From Bradyrhizobium sp. WBAH42 (GTDB taxonomy: Bacteria; Pseudomonadota; Alphaproteobacteria; Rhizobiales; Xanthobacteraceae), in contig NZ_CP036533.1 in the NCBI RefSeq assembly GCF_024585265.1, forward strand, positions 3,915,001 to 3,979,000: a DNA stretch of 64,000 nt. The letters are read 5' to 3'. Below the pieces are notes generated by a model. That model saw only the letters and a list, made by a program, of their open reading frames with translations. It did not search any database and was not told the origin of the DNA. This document shows positions 36,422-44,882 of the stretch, piece by piece. Positions within the stretch are counted from its first letter, which is position 1. Each line of letters opens with the position of its first letter. The position numbers were made by a program, and so were the translations under genes.

Positions 36422-38092
36422 CTTGTGACCCTGGCTGTGTGAAAAGCCGCGAGTCGGTTACGATTCCTCCGTTTCCTAATGGGGGGATACGGATGGGACG
36501 CTTCGTTGAAGGCGCGGACAGATCCCAGCTGACGCTCTTGCCGGAATGTCTGGAGGATTGGGTAGACGAGGGCAATGCGGTCCATGTGATCGACGTGTTT
36601 GTCGAGGCGCTCGACCTGCATGGAATGGGATTTGAGCGTGTGATCGCCAAGGAGACGGGCCGGCCTTCCTATCATCCAGCAGTCCTTCTGAAGCTTTACA
36701 TCTACGGTTATCTCAATCGGGTGCAATCCAGTCGCCGCCTGGAACGTGAGGCGTGCCGCAATATCGAGGTGATGTGGCTGATCGGCCGCCTGGCTCCCGA
36801 TCATAAGACGATCGCCGATTTCCGGAAGGACAATGGTGCGGCGCTTCGGAAGGTTTGTGCGAAGTTCGTTGCGCTATGCCGGCAAATGGGCCTGTTGCAG
36901 ACCCCAAGCGTCGCAATCGATGGCAGCAAGTTCAAGGCAGTGAACAACCGCGATCGCAACTTCACGCATGCCAAGATGGCGAGGCGGATGGCGCAAATCG
37001 AGGAAAGCGTCGGGCGATATCTGCGTCAACTGGATAGCGCCGATCGGCAGGAGCCATCGGAAGCGATCAGCATCAAGACACCGAGGATCAAGGAAAAGAT
37101 CGCTCGACTGAAGCAGGAGATGAGCCGCCTGGAAGTGCTTGACGCGCAGATGCGCAAGACGCCGGATCAACAGATATCGCTGACCGATCCGGATGCCCGT
37201 TCGATGGCCACCAGCGGACGCGGATCGGGTGTCGTCGGCTACAATGTCCAGGTCGCGGTGGACACCGAACACCATCTGATTGTTACGCATGAGGTCATAA
37301 ACGTCGGCAATGACCGTGGGCAGCTTGCTCGGATGTCGAAGCAAGCCAAAGAAGTGCTCGAAGTGGACAAACTCGAGGCGGTCGCCGACCGTGGCTACTT
37401 CGACGGAGAGGAGATATTGGCCTGCGAAGAGGCTGGCGTTGTAGTCACGCTGCCCAAGCCCATGACGTCGAACGCCAAGGCGGAGGGTCGGTTCGGCAAA
37501 CAGGACTTCGCCTACCTGCCTGATGAGGACGTCTACCGCTGCCCGTCCGACCAACTGCTGCCCTATCGCTATACCAACATCGAGCATGGAATGACGCTGC
37601 GCCGTTACTGGTCGACAGCAGCGTGCCAAGGCTGCGCAATCAAGAGCCAATGTACGCCATCCAAGGAGCGCCGCATCACTCGTTGGGAGCATGAACATGT
37701 AGTCGAGGAGGTCCAGAGACGGCTCGATTCCAATCCCAAAGCCATGCGGACGCGGCGCGAGACGGTCGAGCATCCCTTCGGCACGATCAAAGCCCGTATG
37801 GGTGCGACCCACTTCCTGATGAAGCGCTTACGGAATGTTGCCGCTGAGATGGCGCTGCATGTTCTCGCTTATAACCTCACGCGGGTGATGAACATCGTCG
37901 GCAAACCGCGCCTGATTGCAGCCATCCGCGCCGTCTGAAGGCCGGAAAGTACGTCCAAAAGCGCAATACCGCCTCGCGATGCCCGCTTTGGCCGTCATTG
38001 GGCGATCCGACGCGAGAACCTCAGCCGCCTGCAGTGATTGGCGACCACGGCCGCGTGCCGACCATCCGTTTGCACACAACCAAGACCCGAAG
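36422..38092 (+). mobile_element. IS1182-type insertion sequence
   Basis: About 1.67 kb. The candidate left end at 36422-36445 (CTTGTGACCCTGGCTGTGTG then AAAA) pairs with the right end at 38069-38092 (TTTGCACACAACCAAGACCC then GAAG) as imperfect inverted repeats, 17 of 24 positions. One transposase gene fills it. No target duplication is apparent. The 115 bases between the nitronate monooxygenase and the left end show nothing recognisable. Confidence 0.6.
36493..37938 (+). CDS. IS1182-family DDE transposase
   Basis: A 481-residue transposase. N-terminal DUF772-type DNA-binding part has RPSYHPAVLLKLYIYGYLNR and SSRRLEREACRNIEVMWLIG. The DDE residues are likely in VAIDGSKFKAVN, VADRGYFDGEE and TVEHPFGTIKARMG. 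The C-terminal half carries the cysteine set ACQGCAIKSQC usual in IS1182 proteins. ATG at 36493 has GGGGGG upstream and gives the normal family length; the longer frame to 36319 covers the terminal repeat and is rejected. The frame is intact, so the element may still be active. Confidence 0.92.
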   Translation: MGRFVEGADRSQLTLLPECLEDWVDEGNAVHVIDVFVEALDLHGMGFERVIAKETGRPSYHPAVLLKLYIYGYLNRVQSSRRLEREACRNIEVMWLIGRLAPDHKTIADFRKDNGAALRKVCAKFVALCRQMGLLQTPSVAIDGSKFKAVNNRDRNFTHAKMARRMAQIEESVGRYLRQLDSADRQEPSEAISIKTPRIKEKIARLKQEMSRLEVLDAQMRKTPDQQISLTDPDARSMATSGRGSGVVGYNVQVAVDTEHHLIVTHEVINVGNDRGQLARMSKQAKEVLEVDKLEAVADRGYFDGEEILACEEAGVVVTLPKPMTSNAKAEGRFGKQDFAYLPDEDVYRCPSDQLLPYRYTNIEHGMTLRRYWSTAACQGCAIKSQCTPSKERRITRWEHEHVVEEVQRRLDSNPKAMRTRRETVEHPFGTIKARMGATHFLMKRLRNVAAEMALHVLAYNLTRVMNIVGKPRLIAAIRAV

Positions 38093-38211
38093 CTGACCCA
38101 GGCCGGCTCTCCGGCGTGATCCTTATCGCTTTTGCTCACTAGGCTGAGGAAGCGACCTAACCGTTCCCTGGGTAGGAGCGGAACACTTGGACTGAACGTA
38201 CATTAATCAGC

Positions 38212-38448
38212 ATGAACGACCAATTCAGGAAATTTGGCGTCATGGGTATCGAGCGTATGCACTCGCCTCACTACTGGGAGATGCGAGCGGAGGAGTTTCG
38301 GGCGAAGGCGGACAACTGCGAGCATCCTGAGACAAGGAAAAGCTTGCGTAACGTCGCTAAGACCTATGAGGAGCTCGCGCGCCGGGCGGAGCAGGTCCGC
38401 ACCCTGCGAGACGTAGCAGAGCAGCCAGTTAGGAACTCCGGCAACTAG
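38212..38448 (+). CDS. Small helical protein
   Basis: A 78-residue charged helical protein. The core YWEMRAEEFRAKADNCEHPE followed by TRKSLRNVAKTYEELARRAE is a pattern seen in many small Bradyrhizobium proteins of unknown function (from memory). The true start could be a later ATG (38242 or 38257). A related helical segment occurs inside the zinc-ribbon protein at 39160-39690. Function unknown. Confidence 0.6.
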   Translation: MNDQFRKFGVMGIERMHSPHYWEMRAEEFRAKADNCEHPETRKSLRNVAKTYEELARRAEQVRTLRDVAEQPVRNSGN

Positions 38449-38550
38449 TGCGGCACTGCTTGTCTCGCCGCGCGTCGGTGGGCAGAGGGGCCGCTCGCCG
38501 GATTGGCTATCTTGATGGTGCGACCTTGTAGTTGCCGCTGTTCAAACGTG

Positions 38551-38613
38551 TGGCAGGGAAGCTTGCGCGATCATGGCCGGATTGAAGGGAAGAACCTGAT
38601 CATTGACTACTGA
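38551..38613 (+). pseudogene. Decayed fragment of a PF04392-type binding protein
   Basis: In frame, the bases read WQGSLRDHGRIEGKNLIIDY followed by a stop. This matches the start of the mature part of the intact binding protein at 39935-40912 (RELGWVEGENFIIEYR). No flanking coding sequence remains on either side. The rest of the 38449-38682 gap shows nothing recognisable. Confidence 0.5.
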
Positions 38614-38682
38614 TCGCCTGTCGCGATTAGACCTACTCTCTGAGCGCCAGGTGCGAGACGCAGGCAAGGCTCGCCGATGCAC

Positions 38683-38871
38683 CTACCTGTTAGACCAGTC
38701 CTGACGCTCTTGGATGGCGCGTTCCAACTTGGTGGCGAGCCCCAATAGGTTCGAGGAGAGATCAGCAAACAACTCCTTCTTCGACTGGTCGGCTGCGTGG
38801 CGTCTGCTGATAAGCGCGCACTCCTCCGCTTCGGTGAGGAGTTTTTCTAGGTGGGTTTGCATGTCGTGCAT
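38683..38871 (-). CDS. Small helical protein
   Basis: A 62-residue, fully helical, charged protein (MHDMQTHLEKLLTEAEECA at the start and LATKLERAIQERQDW at the end). No membrane segment, no known motif. It resembles in style the other small helical proteins in this patch. Function unknown; strand opposite to its neighbours. Confidence 0.5.
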   Translation of the reverse strand: MHDMQTHLEKLLTEAEECALISRRHAADQSKKELFADLSSNLLGLATKLERAIQERQDWSNR

Positions 38872-38889
38872 GGCTGTAGCCTTGCGGCA

Positions 38890-39102
38890 CTAACGTGCTT
38901 GCGCCAGCGTGTCGCGGCACTGACGTCCCTCAATCTTCAATGAGCCGCCGGGTTGGCCGTTCCTAAAGCGAATGTGGGTATTGGCCAATTCGGCTGCTTT
39001 TGAGTAGTTCCTGGATAGTTCCGTGTGCGGAACGAAATAAACCGTTTGCCTTGTCTTCTTCCTAGCTCCACTTTGTTCCATCACTGAGTGGTCCGAGACC
39101 AC
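38890..39102 (-). CDS. Possible small protein
   Basis: A 70-residue frame (a later start would be MEQSGARKKTRQTVYFVPHT). It has a plausible soluble composition with VYFVPHTELSRNYSKAAELA in the middle, but no family, no clear ribosome site and a weakly coding look. It lies 18 bases upstream of the previous minus-strand gene, so the two could be one unit. Confidence 0.3.
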   Translation of the reverse strand: MVSDHSVMEQSGARKKTRQTVYFVPHTELSRNYSKAAELANTHIRFRNGQPGGSLKIEGRQCRDTLAQAR

Positions 39103-39159
39103 TATCGGTGTGTGTGAACGCCAGTTGCGCTCCGCTTAACTTACCAATGGAGCAGCGCC

Positions 39160-39690
39160 ATGATAGAGCGCCGTCGCTTCAAGCAGAGCCATTCTCTCGA
39201 AGAACGGCTTCGTCAGGAAGCCAATCGGCTGCGCGACGAGGCGAAGTCTCTGCCGCGCGGCCCCGAGCGCGAGCAACTTCCGCGGAAGGCCCGCCAGGCC
39301 GAAACCGGTTCGCATATGAGCGAGTGGTTGACCTCGCCCGGCAAACTCCGTCAGAAGGCGCGTACTGGTTTGGAAAACGCCAAGCGCTTTCGGGACAAGG
39401 CCGCCGAAGCTTTACAGATGGCCGATCAAGTCGGCAATGAGTCTAGGCGCGAAACATTACAACATATCGCCAAGAGCTATAGCTCGGTCGCACAAGGTCT
39501 AGAAGATATCGCAAGTTCGGATGCCTATTCCAGCGGAATGAGACCTCCAATGTGCTCTGGGTGCGGGACTATCATGAAGTGGTCCCGCTCCCAATTGGTG
39601 AAAGATGGTCCGACAATGCGTCACGTCTTTCTTTGCGTCGCATGTGGAAGTAGTATCGAGACTGAAGCCGACATTGAGAGGTCGCGCTGA
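39160..39690 (+). CDS. Helical protein with C-terminal zinc ribbon
   Basis: A 176-residue protein in three parts. Residues 1-62 match a small stand-alone Bradyrhizobium protein as I remember it (SLEERLRQEANRLRDEAKSL, then ARQAETGSHMSEWL). Residues about 72-118 are helical and resemble the core of the 78-residue protein at 38212 (RFRDKAAEALQM, then TLQHIAKSYSSVAQGLE). Residues 130-165 carry CSGC (132-135) and CVAC (159-162), a four-cysteine zinc ribbon. It looks like a fusion of small modules. Function unknown; nucleic-acid or protein binding through the ribbon is a guess. Confidence 0.65.
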   Translation: MIERRRFKQSHSLEERLRQEANRLRDEAKSLPRGPEREQLPRKARQAETGSHMSEWLTSPGKLRQKARTGLENAKRFRDKAAEALQMADQVGNESRRETLQHIAKSYSSVAQGLEDIASSDAYSSGMRPPMCSGCGTIMKWSRSQLVKDGPTMRHVFLCVACGSSIETEADIERSR

Positions 39691-39934
39691 CGGCGGGTCA
39701 TTCCACCAGCACTTCCGCTGTTGGCCGCTAGCTGACTTCTATCTCAAGAATCGGAATGTCGGCTGTTCGGCCGAAACCCGACCAAGGTCGGGGAGCGCGG
39801 CGATACCCGCTTGTGAACAATGCGGACATTCGCTAGCAGGATCTAGAGCCGGTTGTTTGCCCATTCTTGCTCGCCGTCTTGCCACAAAGTGGTAGGCTGC
39901 AGGCGCCGATGATGTGGTTCCTAGCGGGGGCTCA

Positions 39935-40912
39935 ATGAGGCGGCGGGAGTTGATCCTGGTGTTGGGAGCCGCGGTGGCCTTGCCGGCGACCGGCCTTGCG
40001 CAACAGAAGAAGGTCTTTCGCATCGGCTATCTAAGCGCCCCCACCCGGGAATCAGTCCAGCGTCCGCTCCAGGCGTTCTTGCGGAGGCTGCGCGAACTGG
40101 GTTGGGTTGAAGGCGAGAACTTCATCATTGAATATCGATGGGCTGAGGGAAACATCGACTGGTTGCCCGAGCTTGCAAGGGAGCTGGTGGCGCTCAACGT
40201 AGACCTGATCGTTGCACCGGCCACCTCAGCGGTCTTGGCGGCAAAAAACGCGACCAGCCGAATTCCGATCGTCATGACTTTCCCGACCGATCCCGTGAAG
40301 CTGGGACTCATTTCCAGCCTTAGCGAGCCCGGTGGAAACGTCACCGGGACGACCGCCTCGGTAGGCATGGAAATTATCGGCAAACTTCTGGAAATTCTGA
40401 AGCAGGCCGCCCCTCACATCACCGCAGTTGCGGTCCTTGGCAACCCGGCCGACGTGGGTCTTGCATTACAGATGGAGGAGCTTCAGATCGCCGCGCACTC
40501 GTTGAACATTCGCCTTCAATTGTTCGAAGCGCGAGGTCCTGAAGAGTTTGATCATGCGTTTGCCGAGATGGCGCGGGCCCGCATGGATGGCCTTGCAATT
40601 ATGACATCTCCTTTCACGCCCCATCGCGCCAAACTCGCCGAACTTGCGATAGCGGCGCGATTGCCGGTCATAACCTTCCTCCGGGAGTTCACTGAGGCCG
40701 GCACCCTGATGAGCTATGGGGTGAACATGTCCGATTTCATCGGGCGTGCTGCGGTCTATGTGGACCGCATTCTCAAAGGCGCACGCCCCGCCGACCTCCC
40801 GGTGGAGCAGCCCACAAAGTTCGAACTGATGATCAACCTAAGGACCGCGAAAGCGATCGGCCTCTCCGTGCCGCCGGGGCTGCTTGCCCGCGCTGATGAG
40901 GTGATCGAATAG
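39935..40912 (+). CDS. PF04392-type ABC substrate-binding protein (orphan)
   Basis: A 325-residue periplasmic binding protein of the ABC_sub_bind family. The N terminus MRRRELILVLGAAVALPATG is a Tat/Sec-like export signal ending near GLAQQ. RELGWVEGENFIIEYRWAEG, IPIVMTFPTDPVKLGLI, SEPGGNVTGTT and LPVEQPTKFELMINLRTAKA are the family blocks. ATG at 39935 places the arginines first. No permease or ATPase is nearby, as is usual for the many orphan copies in Bradyrhizobium. A paralogue follows after 225 bases. Ligand unknown. Confidence 0.88.
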   Translation: MRRRELILVLGAAVALPATGLAQQKKVFRIGYLSAPTRESVQRPLQAFLRRLRELGWVEGENFIIEYRWAEGNIDWLPELARELVALNVDLIVAPATSAVLAAKNATSRIPIVMTFPTDPVKLGLISSLSEPGGNVTGTTASVGMEIIGKLLEILKQAAPHITAVAVLGNPADVGLALQMEELQIAAHSLNIRLQLFEARGPEEFDHAFAEMARARMDGLAIMTSPFTPHRAKLAELAIAARLPVITFLREFTEAGTLMSYGVNMSDFIGRAAVYVDRILKGARPADLPVEQPTKFELMINLRTAKAIGLSVPPGLLARADEVIE

Positions 40913-41137
40913 GGTCGCAATTGCTGCAGCGCATGAGTCCGCTGTTGGCCCATCGGCGAAGTGGTGGCACCTCGCCAGGAGGTCCGCTCACCGAGGCATA
41001 GCGGACCAGATTTGCTCACGTTTGAGTTCTTCGCACTTTGACCCAACTCGGACATCGGACCGCGGCGAAGCCGGTTTCATCCCTACCAAAACGCTGGCCT
41101 CAGTCATATGATGCCGTCGTCTGCGGTTGAGGTAGGT

Positions 41138-42118
41138 ATGAGGCGCCGGGATTTGCTTGGTGCTCTTGCTGGTCTGGTGGCCGTGCGGCCGGTAACGGGC
41201 CGCGCGCAGCAATCCCCTCGATTGCCAACCATCGGGTTCTTGGGTCAGAGCACCCCTTCGGTCGAGCGCCAACGGCTTGCTGCATTCTTGAAGCGACTGA
41301 GTGAACTCGGATGGATCGAGGGGCGAACCGTCGTGATTGAGTATGCGTGGGGCGAAGGAAACAGTGAACGCTTCGCTAAATTTGCGACGGATTTCGTTCG
41401 GCTTAGAGTCGATGTCATTGTAACCTCGGGGACCGCAAACGTTATCGCGGCGATGCAGGCAACCTCGGTTATTCCGATCGTGTTCGCGGTGGCGGGAGAC
41501 CCAGTTGCAAACAAACTGGTTGCGAGTTTGGCGAAACCCGGCGGCAACGTCACGGGCCTCTCGACGGTAGCAACCGATCTTGCCGGCAAGCGCCTAGAAC
41601 TTTTGCGCGAGGCCATTCCAAGTCTTCGGCGTTTGGCAGCTATTGGGAACATTGGCAATTCCTTGTCTGCACTGGAGCTTAGTGAGGTGCAAGCGGCGGC
41701 GGCGAGGCTTGGTCTTGAGACCGACATCCTCACAATTCGTCAAGCAGAGGACATCCCGTCTGCCTTCGAGGCGCTAAAAGGTGGTGCAGCGGCATTGTAT
41801 ATAGTTGCCGATCCGCTTGTGAATACCCACCGCGATCAGATCCAGACTTTAGCAATGGGAGCGCGACTGCCAACAATCTACAACGCCAGAGAGCACGTCG
41901 AAGCGGGTGGCCTCATGTCTTATGGGCCGAATTTTACGGATTTGTATCGCCGCGCTGCCGAATACGTCGACAGGATTTTGCGTGGAGCAAAACCCGCTAA
42001 TCTTCCGGTGGAGCAGCCGGCCAAGTTCGACTTCGTCGTAAACTTGAGGACCGCCAAGGCCCTCGGCCTAGCTTTGCTGCCGTCGATGCTTGCCCGCGCC
42101 GATGAAGTGATCGAATAG
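41138..42118 (+). CDS. PF04392-type ABC substrate-binding protein (orphan, second copy)
   Basis: A 326-residue paralogue of the preceding gene with the same layout: MRRRDLLGALAGLVAVRPVT signal, RLSELGWIEGRTVVIEYAWG, SVIPIVFAVAGDPVANKLVA, KPGGNVTGLST, and LPVEQPAKFDFVVNLRTAKA. Even the DNA just after the two stops is similar (GCATGAGTCCG and TGGCCCATCG in both), so this is a tandem duplication that has diverged in the coding part. ATG at 41138 is preferred over one at 41108. No transporter subunits are near. Ligand unknown. Confidence 0.87.
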   Translation: MRRRDLLGALAGLVAVRPVTGRAQQSPRLPTIGFLGQSTPSVERQRLAAFLKRLSELGWIEGRTVVIEYAWGEGNSERFAKFATDFVRLRVDVIVTSGTANVIAAMQATSVIPIVFAVAGDPVANKLVASLAKPGGNVTGLSTVATDLAGKRLELLREAIPSLRRLAAIGNIGNSLSALELSEVQAAAARLGLETDILTIRQAEDIPSAFEALKGGAAALYIVADPLVNTHRDQIQTLAMGARLPTIYNAREHVEAGGLMSYGPNFTDLYRRAAEYVDRILRGAKPANLPVEQPAKFDFVVNLRTAKALGLALLPSMLARADEVIE

Positions 42119-42268
42119 AGCTGTTGTTTGCTGCGGTGCATGAGTCCGTTCATGGCCCATCGCTTCCGTTAGGGCGTAGCGACGAGTTGTCCGGAAACCG
42201 GGGTAAACCGGAAGCGCCCGACCGCTGGGCAAATCGAATGAGCCAGTTTCTGTGGGTGCCGAAAGCGA

Positions 42269-43165
42269 TCATCCGAGTGCAAAGACGTCCGCACGTTCGA
42301 TGATCAGATCGCGGAACAGTCGCGCCCGGTGTGACATCCATTGCGGGTCGGGATAGACGACATGCATGGGCAGCGGCGGCACGACGAAGTCGGGCAGCAC
42401 ATGGACGAGACGGCCGGCCGCGATGTGCTCGACGGTACACCAGTTCGGCAGCACGGCGACGCCGATCCCCTCCAATGCAGCCAACGTCATCACGTCCGCA
42501 TCGTCGCAGGTCATCGCCGGCGCGATATCCACGACGTAACGGCCGGTTTCGGATTCGAACGTCCACTGATTCTTCTGCGACAGGCGCGAGTAGGTGACGC
42601 AGGGCATGCGGCGCAGATGATCCGGCAGCGAGGGCACCTGATGACGCGCGAGCAGCGCGGGCGCCGCCACCAGCCGGCGTTTGATGGTGCCCACCCGCCG
42701 CGCCACCAACGAACTCGAATTGAGGCTGCCGATCCGTATCGCAAGCTCGGTCCCGGTTTCGATGAGGTCGACAAACTGTTCCGTAAAACTGACGTCCAGC
42801 CGGACATCAGGATAGCGACGGGTGTATTCGGCGAAGATCTCGCGGAAGAAGAAGCGGCCGAACGACGTCGGCACCGTCATCCGCAACGTCCCTGACGGAT
42901 TGCCGATCCGGCTCTGCGTCGGAGCGCCGGCGCTCTCGAGCAGCGCGACGATGTCCTTGGCGTATCTCAACACGCGGTCCGCTTCCGGGGTCGGCCGCAC
43001 CTTGCGCGTGGTGCGCACGAACAGCCGGCAGCGAAACTCGGCTTCCAGCAGCGCGATCCGCTTGCTGATCGCCGGTTGCCCCAAACCGAGGTCGTCGGCG
43101 GCCTGGGTGAAGCTGCCTGCCTCCATCACCCGGATGAAGGTCTGCAGCGCCTCGATCCGGTCCAT
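42269..43165 (-). CDS. LysR-family regulator divergent from the StyA-like operon
   Basis: A 298-residue LysR regulator of the CrgA/AaeR-like branch: MDRIEALQTFIRVMEAGSFT, then AADDLGLGQPAISKRIALLE as the DNA-binding part, then VRPTPEADRVLRYAKDIV and the effector domain. It is divergent from the flavin monooxygenase genes with a 93-base gap that is unusually AT-rich (AATTTATAATATTC), the likely promoter and operator region. It probably responds to the aromatic or related compound that the monooxygenase attacks. Confidence 0.9.
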   Translation of the reverse strand: MDRIEALQTFIRVMEAGSFTQAADDLGLGQPAISKRIALLEAEFRCRLFVRTTRKVRPTPEADRVLRYAKDIVALLESAGAPTQSRIGNPSGTLRMTVPTSFGRFFFREIFAEYTRRYPDVRLDVSFTEQFVDLIETGTELAIRIGSLNSSSLVARRVGTIKRRLVAAPALLARHQVPSLPDHLRRMPCVTYSRLSQKNQWTFESETGRYVVDIAPAMTCDDADVMTLAALEGIGVAVLPNWCTVEHIAAGRLVHVLPDFVVPPLPMHVVYPDPQWMSHRARLFRDLIIERADVFALG

Positions 43166-43258
43166 TCATTCCTCGCCGGAATTTATAATATTCTCACCAT
43201 TCCATATACGGCATGGCTGGTCCGGTCTAGCCTTGCTCGCGTTCAGGGGAGGAAACGA

Positions 43259-44509
43259 ATGAGCAAATCGATCGGCATTCTCGGGGCCGGCATCGGCGGC
43301 CTGCATCTGGCACTCTACCTGCAGAAGCAGGGCATCGCGGCAACCGTGCTGACGGACCGCGCCCCGGAGCAGTATGCGGCGACACGGCTGATGAACACCG
43401 TCGCGCATCATAGCGTCACCATCGCGCGCGAGAACGAGCTCGGCGTGAACCACTGGGACGATCCCCAATTGGTCTATCACCACCACGATCATTACTTCAA
43501 TTTCCCGGACGGCGGGCTCCTGTTCCGCGGTGCATTTCGGCGGCCGAGCCGCGCGGTGGATTATCGGATCTACTTGCCGGCACTGATGAAGGACTTCGAG
43601 GATCGTGGCGGTCGGATCGAATATGCCAGCATTCAGGATGACGACATCCCCGCGCTGGTCTCGCGCTTCGACCTTCTCGTCGTCTCCACCGGCAAAGGCG
43701 CCCTCGGGCGCATGTTCGCTCACCGGCCCGAACTCTCTCCGTACAGTCGGCCACAGCGCCTGCTTTGCGTCGGCCTGTATGACGGCGTCGATCATGGCAG
43801 CCCGGATGGCGACGATCCGCGCGGCGTCACACTGTCCGTCTCGCCCGGCCATGGCGAGATGATCGTCATTCCTACGCTGACCTTCGGCGGCATGAAAACG
43901 GCGCTGTTGATGGAAAACATTCCCGGCGGCGACATGGCCGACCTGGTCTCGCTCAGCTACGATGCCAACCCGGCAGCATTCCGCCAGTCCCTTCTGGATA
44001 AGCTGGAAAAGCATCATCCGCACACCTACGACCGGATCGACACGCACCGCTTCGGGCTGGCCCAGCCGCTCGACCTGCTGCAAGGCGCGGTGGTGCCAAC
44101 GGTGCGGCAGTCCTGGGTGGCTTTCGACGGCGACAAGCTTGCGATTGCCTTGGGCGACGTTCACTCCGTCGTCGATCCCTTGATGGGCCAGGGCGCCAAC
44201 ATGGCCTCATATGCGGCCTTCGAGCTCGGCAAGGCGATCGTCGAGGCGGTGGCATTCGATGCGCGCTTCGTCGAGGACGTCGACCGCGCACGCGAGAACC
44301 GCGTGCTTGCCGCTGCCCGCTGGACCAACATGATGTTGCAGCCGCCATCGGAAGCCATGGGCCGGCTGATTTTCGCCATGTCGCAGGACCGGGAGCTTTG
44401 CGACGAGTTCACCGAGAACTTCAACTATCCGGAGCGCCAGTGGGATCGTCTGGCGAGCGACAAGCGCATCCACGCCTGGATCGACAGAAGCGGCAGGATC
44501 GCCGCCTGA
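43259..44509 (+). CDS. StyA-like FAD-dependent monooxygenase component
   Basis: A 416-residue flavoprotein resembling the epoxidase component of styrene/indole monooxygenases. FAD-binding GILGAGIGGLHLALYLQKQG is at the N terminus. LMNTVAHHSVTIARENELGV, SRAVDYRIYLPALMKDFEDR and LSVSPGHGEMIVIPTLTFGG are blocks shared with StyA as I remember it. GDVHSVVDPLMGQGANMASY is the second flavin motif and FTENFNYPERQWDRLAS the C-terminal signature. AGGGGAGGAAA precedes the ATG. It takes reduced FAD from a separate reductase, for which the gene at 44882 is the candidate. Substrate unknown. Confidence 0.85.
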   Translation: MSKSIGILGAGIGGLHLALYLQKQGIAATVLTDRAPEQYAATRLMNTVAHHSVTIARENELGVNHWDDPQLVYHHHDHYFNFPDGGLLFRGAFRRPSRAVDYRIYLPALMKDFEDRGGRIEYASIQDDDIPALVSRFDLLVVSTGKGALGRMFAHRPELSPYSRPQRLLCVGLYDGVDHGSPDGDDPRGVTLSVSPGHGEMIVIPTLTFGGMKTALLMENIPGGDMADLVSLSYDANPAAFRQSLLDKLEKHHPHTYDRIDTHRFGLAQPLDLLQGAVVPTVRQSWVAFDGDKLAIALGDVHSVVDPLMGQGANMASYAAFELGKAIVEAVAFDARFVEDVDRARENRVLAAARWTNMMLQPPSEAMGRLIFAMSQDRELCDEFTENFNYPERQWDRLASDKRIHAWIDRSGRIAA

Positions 44510-44579
44510 CGGCGAACCGCCACACGGAAGCAGTCCTGCTCCCGGGCGGTTGGCTGAACCACGTCTGAGAGGAACGCCA

Positions 44580-44882
44580 ATGCACTGCCTGACCGTTCTT
44601 TACCCGACGCCCGACGATCCAGCGGCCTTCAGGGGCTACTACGTCGACAAGCACGTCCCCCTCGCAGCGACACTGCCCGGTCTGGTGCGTCATCATTACG
44701 CTTTCCCCCACCGACTCGGACCGGGGGAGGCGCCTTTCTGCATCTTCCAGGCGTTCTTCCCCGACGCTGCTGCGATGGAGGCGGCGCTCGGCTCAAGCAT
44801 CGGCCGGAAGGTCGCAGCCGACGTGCCGAACTATTCGCCCAAGGGGGCGACGCTCTGCCATTTCAAGATCGAAGGCGCGTAA
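44580..44882 (+). CDS. EthD-family small protein
   Basis: A 100-residue ferredoxin-like dimeric alpha-beta barrel protein of the EthD family (LTVLYPTPDDPAAFRGYYVD then KHVPLA at the start, typical of the family; VPNYSPKGATLCHFKIEGA at the end). ATG at 44580 follows GAGAGGAACG. The stop shares a base with the start of the reductase (TAATG), so the three genes are coupled. EthD-like proteins accompany oxidative degradation enzymes; some remove or isomerise unstable products. Its role beside a StyA-type enzyme is open. Confidence 0.82.
   Translation: MHCLTVLYPTPDDPAAFRGYYVDKHVPLAATLPGLVRHHYAFPHRLGPGEAPFCIFQAFFPDAAAMEAALGSSIGRKVAADVPNYSPKGATLCHFKIEGA

Noticed and set aside
40916..41137. Possible RNA gene or control region between the two tandem binding proteins
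   Set aside because: No stem structure, tRNA-like pattern or promoter could be recognised; it resembles ordinary flanks shared by the tandem duplicates.
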